This document shows positions 50,778 to 61,830 of a stretch of DNA of 64,000 bases, piece by piece. The stretch spans positions 54,292-118,291 of the forward strand of contig JAPYMA010000107.1 of assembly GCA_035041965.1 (NCBI GenBank), given 5' to 3'. The position numbers and the translations under genes are program-made. Below the pieces are notes generated by a model. That model was not told where the DNA came from, searched no databases, and saw nothing but the letters and a program-made list of their open reading frames with translations. Each line of letters begins with the position of its first letter. The first letter of the stretch is position 1. This stretch comes from Anisakis pegreffii (Eukaryota; Nematoda; Chromadorea; Rhabditida; Anisakidae).

Positions 50778-51402
50778 CTACCTCCAAATGCTATCATTTT
50801 GAAATCCATAACATAATGAATGATGATGAGTGTGCAAAAACAAACCACTGAACTCTTCAATTATCCACGCAAATAAATAATCATCATGTATCGAGGGAAG
50901 GCACTCAACACCACACAAGGGATATGTCCAGCGATTGTTGACTCGGTATTCACCGTTAACTGACCCGTCAGCGCAATGTTTCCCTCCAGGGTAAGGTATT
51001 TCGCAAAACACGCTGCACAATACACAGTCAGTATAAGGGTGAGCGGCTCACTGGCATGCTATTATGAACGAAAGGTGGGTGTCATTGTTGAGACATTAAC
51101 AGTCGTGAAATTGTTTCGCATAGAAAACAATTTCCTTCAACACTGTATGTGAGCACTCTTGTAATTCAAGAAACTGTCACCTGCTGAGACAGGGCATCGT
51201 GCGAAAATGCTTAATTAATTTCCGCAATACTGACAAATCTAGAAAGTGTTGGTTTTCCGATCGGAACATTGAGATATAGTTTCCAGAACTGCTTCGATTC
51301 ATGTTCTGTTTGTTTGTTTCCAGTATGGGCGAACTCATTTCCAGTTTTACTTCCATGATGCTGATAGCTCCTGTTGAATTGTGTCTCCACCTTGCTGACT
51401 GA
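50778..51402 (-). CDS. Candidate two-exon fragment of a Cys-rich secreted protein
   Basis: Exon one (51402-51181) follows acceptor AATATCAG, is open for 73 codons and ends at donor AGCAG/GTGACA in phase 2. Exon two starts at 51012 after acceptor TTGTGCAG in the matching phase and is open to TAG at 50778. The join reads RTMPCLSSVFCEIPYPGG, then GKHCADGSVNGEYRV, then WTYPLCGVECLP. Six cysteines in about 45 residues, with Gly, Pro and Trp between them, suggest a disulfide-rich extracellular module. I do not recognise it as EGF, CCP, TSP1 or Kunitz. A second frame in exon one is also open, so the frame choice rests on the phase match. The tail after DDYLFA may be intron read-through. The upstream signal-peptide exon was not found. 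Confidence 0.35.
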
Positions 51403-52272
51403 CTGATATTGCAATTGTACACCTCATGTTGAATAATCCTTAATTTTCCAAGTCGTTAGTGGTTTTTTTCTACGCATCTACCTTATCTGTCGAACAACGA
51501 TTTCGAAAAAATATTAGCTAGCAAGAAAATCGCTGTACTACGCAGCAAAAAATTTCTATCTTGTTACCATACAGTTTTCACCAAAAAACATTTCTTCTTT
51601 TGTTGTACTCATTGAAAACATTCAGAGCAATACCCAAATCTCCATCAAAGCATAGATTTCTTTTAGTTAAATGCGGACCACAATTAAACATAATGCTGTC
51701 ATTATTGGTATGATTTGTCAATCTATCACTTATTATCGGTGTTATTGTCACTTTTAATTAATGTGCTTGTATATTTCATCTCATGTACTTTCATTCGTTC
51801 ACCTACTTATACCTGTACTTTTCTCAATGAGGACACACACTTTATGCGTCAAAAAATAAAACTGATGACAGTAATAAGAACATGTTAGCAGTGTGCAATG
51901 CTCTCACATAGATTGTTGTTCAGATTCGCTGAAAATCGCTTAAATTGTGTTTTCGTTCGACCAGTCTTTTAAAAATACGTTTTTATTGCCCGACAACGTC
52001 AATTCCAAAAGAATAGAAACAAGTAAATTTATGACAGGTTATATTAGTGACGGGTTAACAATGACGTTAATGAAACGTTTTAGTAGAACTTGTTATAATC
52101 TTACAGTTCACTGAACATGCATTATGATGATATGAATGAATAAAAACCAATTCGCATGTGTAATTAATGTGTGAAATTGCTGAATCCAATTGTAATTATA
52201 GCATCATGATTCTACATGATGCTCACATGAATTTATGCCACAAAAGAAGTTGGGGCAACGTCAGCAAAACAG
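51403..52272. other. Intergenic, nothing seen
   Basis: AT-rich sequence between two minus-strand exon candidates. No coding frame, repeat or RNA gene that I can support. Confidence 0.3.
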
Positions 52273-52459
52273 TCAGAAATAATCAACAGTCAGAAAAATC
52301 ATGACGAGAAAGCTCAAGGAAAACGAAAAAATTGCTGAATTGAAGAGTCCGAAACCTATTCTCTCGATTACTCCAATGAAGTTACTATCGACTCGACCGA
52401 TAAAGTCGGTCAAGAAGATAACCGTATTCACCATGTGTTTATCGTCACCATTTTCTTCC
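52273..52459 (-). CDS. Candidate terminal exon with a C-terminal membrane helix
   Basis: After a good acceptor (CGGTTCATTCAG) the minus strand is open from 52459 for 61 codons in the frame that needs two upstream bases, then TGA at 52273-52275. The sequence begins acidic (EENGDDKHMVNTVIFLTDF), continues VDSNFIGVIERIGFGLF, and ends in a strongly hydrophobic helix (AIFSFSLSFLVMIFLTVDYF). This is a plausible C-terminal membrane anchor. No earlier exon was found with confidence; the gene should extend toward 53.2 kb. The plus-strand frame at 52301-52483 is its antisense shadow. Family unknown. Confidence 0.35.
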
Positions 52460-53230
52460 CTGAATGAACCGGCATCGAGCTAGTCATTGTGGGAACCGCT
52501 GCGCTGTCGAAGCGTAGAAACTAGCCAATACTTCATCACTTCTTTCGACATAGATTTTAGCCCAACAATGAAACCGTAAAATTTGGTGATGAAATAAGAT
52601 CAGTAATTCAGAAGGGTTGTAGTGAAAACATCATGAAGGGAAATTTTCATGACTACCAACATGTATTTGAGGAATAACAAAGTAGTCACAATTCTTTTTG
52701 CACACAACTTATAACAGATGGAGGATGAATGTGATTCTGTTGGAGTAAACTTTGAACACTTGGTCTGTATATTCTTGCAGAAGTGCACGTTTCGAGAGGA
52801 AAACACATGCTTGAGATATCATTTAGCATCAATTTTTCATGCAAGTCTAGACGATGTAATGAAATGGTAGATGATTTCGCAGTTGATATTTCAACCACAC
52901 TGCGATAGTTGACATTTGTTTTGATGTACCTTTGTTTCCCCTGATATGTACCTTGTCAACTACAAAATCTTCACAGTTCCTTTTTCGTTCGCTATTAGCA
53001 GTTGATTCATCAATCGACTGCGATTAACCAATCACTTGTTGATGAACGAATTCGTTACGAATCTCATTATGGCGTCTTTTATCGGACAGGCGACTTCTGC
53101 GCTTCAGTTGAGAGCATCGATCAATTAAAGAACAAGGTGTACAACTGTGTCTATACATGAATAAGTCGTGCTAGGAACTTGTTGAATATCCTAGATGCAA
53201 ATAAGCGATCCATCGATCTGTCCGAGTACA
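52460..53230. other. Short region between two minus-strand genes
   Basis: Should contain upstream exons of the 52273-52459 candidate if that is real. A minus frame at 52898-52686 (ending HIHPPSVISCVQKEL) has some protein character but no clear donor or acceptor. Nothing else seen. Confidence 0.3.
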
Positions 53231-55483
53231 TTAGGATAGATGCAGCAACTTCAAAACTTCCGTCCTCAAAACAGTGCTGAGAGCGAATCGTATAATGCAG
53301 TTTAACCAGCATTGAGTAATAAAAGTCATGAGAACGAGGAAGTTTCCCCAGCTGCCATGCAACGGTGGAAAATTGATGAATACCTGTCCTGAAATTATTG
53401 AAATGACACAAGTTCTGCGCAGTCATAATGCCATCGATCGTTAACGAGTTTCAGTCAACGCAAAAATGAATTCAGATTCTTTCCTCTTTTAAGGGCCATT
53501 TTTTTGCTTTATTATTTTCACCAGTCAGCCAACAGACGGACTGTAGAGAACGATTAATTGGAATTTGTTCCGCAAAGATTGCTTTTCAGAAACCAGACAG
53601 ACAATTAAAGTTATAATAATAATAACAAACAACAAAACAATAAATATTATTTTATTGTTTTGTTGTTTATTATTATTATTATAACTTTAATTAGAGTTTT
53701 AGTAATGCGATCGTTCATTTTACGATTAGCACTTGAGATGATAAGCAATACGATTAACAACTTTTTTAAATAGTTAATATATAGTTAATTGTCGCAACAA
53801 CTTTAATGAATTATCAAAAATGCATAATGCAAATTCGAAATTCTCTGCGAAAACCTACCAACAACAGCAAAAATCCACTCCACAAAACACGCTAAAATTA
53901 AACCAAATTCAACCGATCGATGATTCACTTCGGAATGCACTGCATTTATCACCGCTATTATTTTCAATTTCACGTCTGATACACCTGACGAAATCCATCG
54001 TTTTGACTGAAACTGTAACTCTTCTCTTAATGTACTCCATCTCATAAAGGAAAGAGGAACCGATGAACCGTTTAAATCAGTATGTGCTGCGCACCTTCGA
54101 GATATTAATTAAATTCGCGCTGTTTCTGGAAGAACGAGTGGTGAATACTTAATCGTAGATTAGTTATGTTCATTTGGAAGCACCCTTTTGCATCTTATGA
54201 GCTACGAAAGTCGAACGGATATGCAAAGAGCAGAACAGAATATCAGACATCTTGAGCTAGAATACCATGATTTGATGAGCATGAAAACACTTCGATGGTT
54301 TTACCGGTCGATAGAAGTTTATCCCTAAAAGCATTACCTTGACGCGAAAACGTCGTTTCGCCATGCGACCAGTAACGATAATAATGCAGAGATACATGAT
54401 AAAGTTAGAGAACATTGCGAGGCCATTCAGGATCAGGTAATAAACTCTGCATTCGCTGTCACGATATGCTTTCCAATCGCCTTCAAGACCGAAATTATTT
54501 GGTGACAAATGTATACCATAAAACCTGAAAATAAGTCGAATTCACGCATAGTACAATTGCAGAGGGCGCATTTTCATTCATGATGGTTTTTTAACAATCA
54601 AACTGAAAAAATTTTGGTCTAACTTTTTCTTCACATCAAATGCAATGTTGAAAACATTCAAAAACGTTCCGGGGTCGAAACACTCAATTAACGATTTTGC
54701 AAACAGAATGAGCTTCAAAAGCAGCCCCTCGGCTTTTTGTGACACTCTCTTAGCAGATCATAAAGGTGAAGGCAAGAAGTGATGTAAGAACCAAGGAAAA
54801 TAAGTGACGATCCAGGCTTGAAAGAGTGAAACAGCCCATACGATGAGACAGACAATATGTGATTTATTTGTCTCTAAGCAAGCAAATTGTTTCACTGATA
54901 AAACACACACTAGTCTTGTAAATGCCACCAGTGTTGCCAAGTAGCAAGCTGACCACCTGCAACGTATTGAGAAATGATTACTTTGCCTTCCAATTGATCA
55001 CTAATGAAGTTTTCTGATTTTGGTGCATGCAGAATTTTGTCGTAGAGACTTTTTTTAAACTGAAGAATTGACTTGTGTCGGGTTTATGAACCCTCGCACA
55101 GATACCAACAATCAAGGACAACTGAAGTGAAAGTGAATGGTTTTCAATCAAACTTTCGACTGAGCAAAGATGCGAAACAAGAACCAAGTGAAGTTGATGA
55201 AAATGGTAGCAATGATGTGATTTTGCAGACTTATTATTTCGCTTCCAGATATGACCACAATACCAGCCCAGACGCCATATTGAAACAGCAATAGAAGATC
55301 AGCAAAACATTTATGAAAAATGAAACGGAATCCAGCATATCGATTCGAAAGACGTAAACATGCAATTAGTTCGGATAATGATGCTAGTACACCGCTGCCA
55401 CCGTACGTAAGATAGACGGCTCCGACCACGAGGTTTATGACATCTCTGTTTTGTGGATCGACAGTCATCTGAATTATTGACAT
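53231..55483 (-). CDS. Serpentine chemoreceptor, Srx-like 7TM GPCR
   Basis: Five minus-strand exons join in phase (2, 2, 0, 1): 55483-55185, 54956-54792, 54524-54338, 54012-53859 and 53388-53231, about 320 residues, ATG to TAA. Seen: TM1 (VVGAVYLTYGGSGVLASL); TM2 after FRFIFHKCFADLLLLF; TM3 crossing the first junction (NFTWWSACYLATLVAFTRLV), with TR at the position where Srx proteins have NR; TM4 ending YFPW; an ECL2 with Trp and Cys; TM5 (CRVYYLILNGLAMFSNFIMY); a basic ICL3 (GRMAKRRFRVK); TM6 (FGLILACFVEWIFAVVG); TM7 (FLVLMTFITQCWLNCIIRF). Two junctions use TG/GTTCTT donors that rebuild a Trp codon. Known: Srx-type receptors are nematode chemosensory GPCRs. The choice of Srx over Srt or Srsx is inference. 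The start could be the second ATG at 55468, directly after AATAATTCAG. Exon four may contain a 45-bp intron (53984-53940), which would give about 305 residues. Confidence 0.85.
53603..53692. repeat. 90-bp near-perfect hairpin inside a receptor intron
   Basis: Two 42-base arms (53603-53644 and 53651-53692) are reverse complements with one mismatch, separated by a 6-base loop, tattat. It lies in the last intron of the Srx-like gene. The arms are AT-rich (AATAAC/AACAAAACAA type), so it may have arisen from a simple repeat or be a tiny fold-back element. Confidence 0.9.
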
Positions 55484-56025
55484 TTAAATCAGTCAATTCC
55501 TTTTCAATACTGCTAAAGTCATGTTCAACGCACACTAGAAGCAAAAGCTGAGGAAACTCACAATGAATTTGATGTTCGCTCGTAATAAGCTACAGCCAGC
55601 TCAATGCAGTAAGAATCGAAATGTCTCCTTTAACGTTGAAGAAACTTTTTGAGGTATCAATAATTTGACGAGGAAAGTGCGAACGTCCAAATTCGAGTGC
55701 GGATTATGCTGCACAATAATGGCGTTGAAAATACACAACGGATGATTTCAAAAGATTCGATTCCAACAGAAACGAGTCGTTTGAGACGTGTGAAAAATTA
55801 ATCTGTTGAATAAGCTCATTCCCAAGCTCGCTCGCCTTTCATTCCATAATGACTGTTGTTCAGTATTGTGCACCTGAATGGATTTAATGAAGGCAGCTGC
55901 ACTATACCAAAACACTTTTTTGGTATTCAATTGCGAGCGCAGAAGCGGAAATTCATTCGAAATGATAATCTTATTAAGAATTTAATTAACATCAGCTCAA
56001 TCAGATGTTAATCCTTAATCAACTT
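55484..56025. other. 5' flank of the Srx-like receptor
   Basis: Intergenic sequence upstream of the minus-strand receptor. A minus frame at 55930-55748 has no recognisable content. No motif identified. Confidence 0.3.
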
Positions 56026-56286
56026 CTAATTTTTTTCACTAATTTCGTCAGCTCTGCTTGCTAAACAATGACTAGCCGGGACAGCTGTGACCAAACCACT
56101 GAATGCGACACAAACGAATGAAATAGCGTAGAAATATGATACAACTAGACATACATTTGTGAAAGGAATGGAATCAAGATATCGCTTTGCCGCGGGGTTG
56201 GTTTGCTGCTTGTTTACTAAATTAAGGCATATCTCTTTCCAGACTCCTACTTCAGGCACACATTTGTGAAAACATTGTGCTTCCGG
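56026..56286 (-). CDS. Candidate exon of a membrane protein, family unknown
   Basis: The minus strand is open for 86 codons from 56286 to TAG at 56026. It has a Cys-containing hydrophilic start (QCFHKCVPEVGVWKEICLN), then NPAAKRYLDSIPF, one hydrophobic helix (VCLVVSYFYAISFVCVAFSG) and a hydrophilic end (HCLASRADEISEKN). There is no ATG near the start and no strong acceptor, so it could be a terminal exon or a chance frame. It is not required by the neighbouring Srx-like receptor, which is complete without it. Confidence 0.3.
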   Translation of the reverse strand, partial: PEAQCFHKCVPEVGVWKEICLNLVNKQQTNPAAKRYLDSIPFTNVCLVVSYFYAISFVCVAFSGLVTAVPASHCLASRADEISEKN

Positions 56287-56337
56287 TTAACTTGTTATTA
56301 TCAAGCAGGTTCTTCAATTATTACTGACGTGGGGTTA

Positions 56338-56616
56338 AACCCATGTTTCAATTCTGGTTTAGGCGTAGATTTAGCTTTGGCTCTGACTTACGCATAGGTC
56401 CAGGTTTGGACCGACTTATATGGAGGGCTTTGCCTTATTGCCTCAGGTTTACCCAAGGCTCAGGTTGAGGTCTATGCTAGGCACAGGTTAAAGTTTATCC
56501 CAACGTTGAGCTGCAGTTTAGGCTGAAGCTGACACTCGGGTTTACGCTCAAGGTTAGGCTTACATTGAGGCCTACGCCATTTTTTAGCTAGGGCTTAGGC
56601 ACAGGCTTAGGCTCAT
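56338..56616. repeat. Degenerate interstitial telomere-like (TTAGGC) tract
   Basis: Five exact copies of the nematode telomere hexamer TTAGGC occur at 56359, 56518, 56554, 56595 and 56607, all on the plus strand. They lie within a G/T-rich strand full of near variants such as TTTAGC, TTACGC, CTCAGGTT and CTAGGCACAGG. The whole 280-bp block looks like a decayed 6- or 12-base tandem repeat. No coding frame is supported. Confidence 0.5.
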
Positions 56617-58637
56617 CTTCTTTTTATCGGGTTTCTCGAACCAGTACTTCCTTCTTTGAATGATTTGAATATTACGCCTGAAATCATTCACTGTATGAGT
56701 TTGCTGACGACTATTCTCTGAAAGAGGTGACTGGAAAATGCTGGTCGCATTCCATGACAGGTGTCGAGGTGTGACTGATCTAATCATAATGAGAGATTGA
56801 GGTGAGCAAAGAGTGCAAAAGTGGAGAGTAGGCGAGCAACCACTAATACACATTCATCACGAACGACAAATGAGGAAGTTTAAGCGAATTCGTTAGTGTA
56901 GAGTATGTCTAGGTGGAACGTTTCTGTAATCGGTGGGTGAACAACTCCTTGTCTTAAAATTTCCCCCCCACTGTCAGTCATAGCTGCACTCTAAGCTTAA
57001 TGTGAGAAAATCTTCGTGGAAAATATTACACATTTTTTCAATGTTACCATAACTGTGCCGCATTTCCTTCGTTTGCTCTGTTCCGTTCTGCTGTTCATGT
57101 CCCTTTTTTGGAAGTGCTCTATTCGATTCCTTGGGATGGAGCAGGATTAGGACAGTTTGACTAGAAATGAACTTGGAATTACAAATGTAGTGAACAGGTA
57201 GGTGTGCGGTTTTTAGGGAGACAGGTAGTGCTGTATATACAAAGTCGAATTTGACAATATTTACAATAGCGTCGAGATGGGGTTACAATAGGAACAAGGA
57301 CAGTAGCTGTGAATAAAACCGACATAAGTAATGGTATTAACGGTGAGCACCGCAATGCAGGACTGGTGAAACAAAGGAATATTGTAATGTGGTTGAAGGA
57401 TGAAGACCGAAACGTTGGTCTTGTTTGCGCAGATGATTTGTTCGAAACTGATGAATTTTTGTTGAAGAAGGATAATTTAGATTAAGATATTGAGATATTG
57501 AGGCGTGACTTCACTGAGCAGAATGATGTATGAAAGGATGGCTTTAGGATGACGATAGGAGTGCATAAGCAGCGATTTATGAACATTCCTTTTGCGCTGC
57601 TGTTCGAAATGATTTTGTTGCTGTTTTTATTAATACAATCGTAAGCTGAGTAATTCACGATACCAACAATCATTACAGTTTTTGTGAAACTGTTAGGAGT
57701 TAATATAAAGCTACAAACGAAAATTTACATGCAGATGCGACGTAGATGACGTGGCGTTAATTGTTTCAAACATTTGAGATTAACATGCAATTACAAGAAT
57801 GATACGTATGATTAGTAAGATGTATGGCAAGAATGATACGTAAAATAGGCACTTATCGTTTCTTGGAAAGTATTTTGGACAGCCTTAGGCGGCGACTGTT
57901 GCCGCGGAGACCGCTGTTCACACATGAAAGTTTAAAAGTTCAAACTTCAGCTGGATTAATCGCCAAAGTAACGAGAAAACGAAATTCAGTTGCAGCAACG
58001 AATATATAGGACTTAATTATCTTTATCTTCCTGCGACAATTGAATAGCTGACGCCATGCGCATTTTTGCATCTAATCAATGCCCATTGATCACACTCTGC
58101 CCGGAAAAATGAGAACAAATATCAATCAATCTATGTTGTCATCGGATTCCGATAGCAACAATTACTACTGATGTTTCTGTTCTAGTCAAACTATTTTATT
58201 TCTGCATAGTCCTGTTCCGTTACATAGAATAGAGCAGAACAGTCCCACATAAAAAGACACAAAGAACAGAACGACACAAAACACCTGAAGAGTGGAACAG
58301 AACACTATAGAAGAGTTCGTGAGAAGTGTGGAGAAGATTCCTATTGGTCATGCCAATTGATTGATACAATTTTGAATGGAGCCGTGGAATCAAGTTCTCA
58401 CATGATTCACAGCTCACCGGAAGTGCAATGAGGAGTTCCTGAAAAATGGTATTGTTCATTCGTTGCTCGAGACTCGCTACTTTTGCAGTTACTCCCATTC
58501 ACATTCTTCTGACGCTATCATAAGTTTTCTTAAATTATGTTTCTCTTGTAATCAAAATCATTTATTCCTGCTGCATTCCAAGCAAAATAATAGAACATTT
58601 TCAAAAAAAGGGACACACGGTAGAGCATTGACCAGAA
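56617..58637. other. Intergenic region before the tandem array
   Basis: No confident gene. Frames noticed: 57376-57483 (+), ending VCADDLFETDEFLLKKDNLD, and 57824-58009 (+), starting MARMIRKIGTYRFLES from a non-ATG codon. Both are short and have no splice context. No RNA gene seen. Confidence 0.3.
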
Positions 58638-60540
58638 CAGTTGAAGCTATCTTAAAGCTATCCCAACTAGCGCTGAGGTGCTCATTGGCATGCATTTGAT
58701 CACTATAGATCAGCGCATATTATACATTACCATCGAAGTATGGGTACATTCAAGCCTACCGTCTTCTCAAGTTTGCCCGGAAACATATTCAAGCTTGCAC
58801 ATCGTTCGGTTGAGCAGAATCTCTGCATTCTAAAAATGAAAAGCTCACTGGAAAATTCCGCCACTGCGAGGAGATATAGCTATTTTTCTTTTGCTATAGG
58901 GGTTGGCACATTCAAACCTACCGTACCCTCAGCTTTGACCAGTAACATATCAATTTCTTCACACCAGTCGATCGAACAGAATCTCTGCATTCAGAAAAAT
59001 ATATATTTTGTCGGGCGATTTTGCTTAGTTGAGGAGCTAGAGCTATTTGATTGAAGCTATCTGAACTGGCGCTGAGGTGCTCATTGATATGCATTTGATC
59101 ACTATAGATCAATGCATATTATACATTACCATCGAAGTATGTGTACATTCAAGCCTACCGTCTTCTCAAGTTTGCCCGTAAATATATAGATGTTTGTACA
59201 ACATTCGAACGAACAGAATCTCTGCATTCTGAAAATGAAAAGCTCACTGGAAAATTCCGCCTCTGCGAGGAGATATAGCTATTTTTCTGATGCTATAGGG
59301 GTTGGCACATTCAAACCTACCGTACTCTCAGCTTTGACCAGTAACATATCAATTTCTTCACACCAGTCGATCGAACAGAATCTCTGCGCTCAGAAAAATA
59401 TATATTTTGTCGGGCGATTTTGCTTAGCTGAGGAGCTAGAGCTATTTGATTAAAGGTATCTGAACTGGCTTGAGGTGCCCATTGATATGCATTTGATCAC
59501 TATAGATCAATGCATATTATACATTACCATCGAAGTATGGGTACATTCAAGCCTACCGTCTTCTCAAGTTTGCCCGAAAACATATTCAAGTTTGTACATC
59601 GTTCGGTTGAGCAGAATCTCTGCATTCTAAAAATGAAAAGTTCACTGGAAAATTCCGCCTCTGCGAGAAGATATAACTATTTTTCTGTTGCTATAGGGGT
59701 TGGCACATTCAAACCTACCGTACCCTCAGCTTTGACCAGTAACATATCAATTTCTTCACACCAGTCGATCTAGCAGAATCTCTGCATTCTCAAAAATATA
59801 TATATTGTCGGACGATTCCGCTTAGTTGAGGAGGTATAGCTATTTTATTAAAGCTATCTCAACTAGCGCTGAGATGCTCATTGATATGCATTTAATCACT
59901 ATAGATCAATGCATATTATACACTACTACAGAAATATGAGTACATTCAAACCTATCGTCTTCTCAAGCTGCCCGGAGACATATTTAAGTTTGTACAACAT
60001 TCGAACTAACTGAATCTCTGCATTCTAGGAATGAAAAGTTCACTGAAAAATTCCGCCTCTGCGAGGAGATATACCTATTTATCTGATACTATAGGGGTTG
60101 GCACATTCAAACCTACCGTACCCTCAGCTTTGACCAGTATCATATCAATTTCTTCACATCAATCGATCGAGCAGAATCTCGGCGTTCACAAAAATATATA
60201 TTTTGCCGGGCGATTTCGCTTAGCTGAGGAGCAGTAGCTATTTGATTTAAGCTACGTCAAGTGGCGGTGAGGTGTCCATTGATATGCATTTGATCACTAT
60301 AGATCAATGCATATCATACATTACTATAGAAATATGAGTACATTCAAACCTACCGTCTTCTCAAGTTTGCCCGGAAACATATTCAAGTTTGTACATCGTT
60401 CGATTGAGCAGAATCTCTGCTTTCTAAAAATGAAAAGCTCACTGGAAAATTCCGCCCCTGCAAGGAGATATATGTTACTGGTCAAAGCTGAGGGTACGGT
60501 AGGTTTGAATGTGCCAACCCCTAATTTTGTTCTCAGCACG
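58638..60540. repeat. Tandem array, five copies of a ~399-bp unit
   Basis: The block ATGCATTTGATCACTATAGA recurs at 58690, 59089, 59487, 59886 and 60284 (spacing 399, 398, 399, 398), with the third-from-last base group varying in one copy. Each unit contains two related halves. Both halves carry CATTCAARCCTACCGT, then CAGAATCTCTGC, then a GAGGAG..ATAGCTATTT segment, so the unit is itself an old dimer. The last copy ends in a fold-back: 60474-60523 is the reverse complement of the second-half block that contains AAACCTACCGTACCCTCAGC. Open frames over the array (such as 58740-59054 and 59190-59453) repeat with the units and are not independent genes. Confidence 0.9.
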
Positions 60541-60769
60541 AAACTGATAAATGTTGCAGTGCTGACAGCAACATTGATACCAATGCTAGACGATTATTAT
60601 TGTGTGAACATCCTCCATCTGAATATTTCCATCCGAATACTTCCAATTGAATATGGCCAAACTAATCGCTTGAGTTGATTTTGGATGTGTATTCATTTGT
60701 TCATCAGCTTCACAAGTGATTAACAACAGCTCAGAGAAGTGTATAGGTATAGTCAACGACTAGTCTCAA

Positions 60770-61215
60770 GGTGAAATTTCAGTAAGCCAAATTGCTCAAG
60801 TAGGCCTCCCATCTCCTCAAATCAACTATCTCTTCATGTAAGCCAAATTGCTCAGTAAACTTTATAATATTCTGAATCTAGAGGTTCTGCTGGATCGAAC
60901 GGTGAAAGGAAATTCACATGTTTCCGGGCAAACCGGAGAAGACGGTTATAATCAAAGATCGCAATCCGCCTATTGCTATATTAACGTATTGATTACTCTA
61001 TAGTGATCAATGTATTGTACGTGAATGATGAGCGCTACTGCGCTATCTTATTGAGATAGATCTACGAAAATGGCTATATCTCGTCAAGTAAGCAAAATCA
61101 CTAGGCAAAATATATGTTTTTCTGATTGAAGAGATCCAACTGGATCTAACAAAATGGCGGTATCCCCTCAAGTATGCAAAATCACCCGACAACATATGTA
61201 CTTTTCTTAATCTAC
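60770..61215. repeat. Degenerate inverted copies of the tandem-array unit
   Basis: Blocks of the array reappear here in opposite orientation and more diverged: TTTCCGGGCAAACCGGAGAA (near 60920) against TTCTCAAGTTTGCCCGGAAA, a CTCTATAGTGATCAATG block near 60998, and two copies on the minus strand of a GATTTTGC(A/T)TACTTGA segment at 61070-61200. This suggests the array is one arm of a larger inverted structure. The 118-codon minus frame at 61399-61043 is repeat-derived. Confidence 0.65.
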
Positions 61216-61705
61216 AGGATCTGGGGAATCTAATGATGTGGTGGAGGGCTTTGGACAATAATAACGGGGTTTCACAGAGCACTGAATTGATAGTAGCTCG
61301 GTGTCTAGTGGCTTTCGTTGTTCTGCGATCCACCACACTTGAAATATTTATTGGAGAATCGATTCGACGTATGGAGACAATTGATTGAGGTGACGACAAT
61401 AGATTTGGGTTTGGGGATGGAGAACGACACGTTGGATTTTAGCAACAGCAGCAACAATAATAACCACTTGGAGTTCAACGACCACAAAGCCTTTGGGTTC
61501 CAGCAACGACAACTATTTATAAGATTCGAGGAAGGTTGAGGGCAGCTGAGATAAGGTTACCATAAGATGGGTTGATATGGGAACACATGTCACAATTGAG
61601 AGATAAAGATGCGTATATACATTACAATATGCGGATAGAGATGAGAGAACATTATCAATTGGCCTTATCGTTGGTGTCATTGCTATAACGGTTGACAATA
61701 TCATT
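61216..61705. other. Intergenic, nothing seen
   Basis: Unique sequence with short CAG/CAA-rich patches near 61440-61520. No gene or RNA recognised. Confidence 0.3.
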
Positions 61706-61830
61706 GTTTACACGGGTGACATTATCAACTATTGTGTCAACATTTACAGGAGTGACATTATCAATTTTGTACAAGAGTGACATTATCATGGCGTCGATTT
61801 ACCATATTTACATGAGTGACATTATCAATT
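61706..61830. repeat. Irregular direct repeats with core GTGACATTATCA
   Basis: The core GTGACATTATCA occurs at 61716, 61752, 61777 and 61816, usually preceded by a TTTACA-type block (for example ATTTACAGGA and ATTTACATGA). Spacing is 36, 25 and 39, so this is a decayed minisatellite or a cluster of binding-site-like motifs rather than a clean tandem repeat. Confidence 0.7.

Noticed and set aside
58740..60678. Series of similar plus-strand frames (MGTFKPTVFSSLPGNIF type)
   Set aside because: They recur with the ~399-bp repeat unit and are cut off at different points. Repeat-derived, not a gene family.
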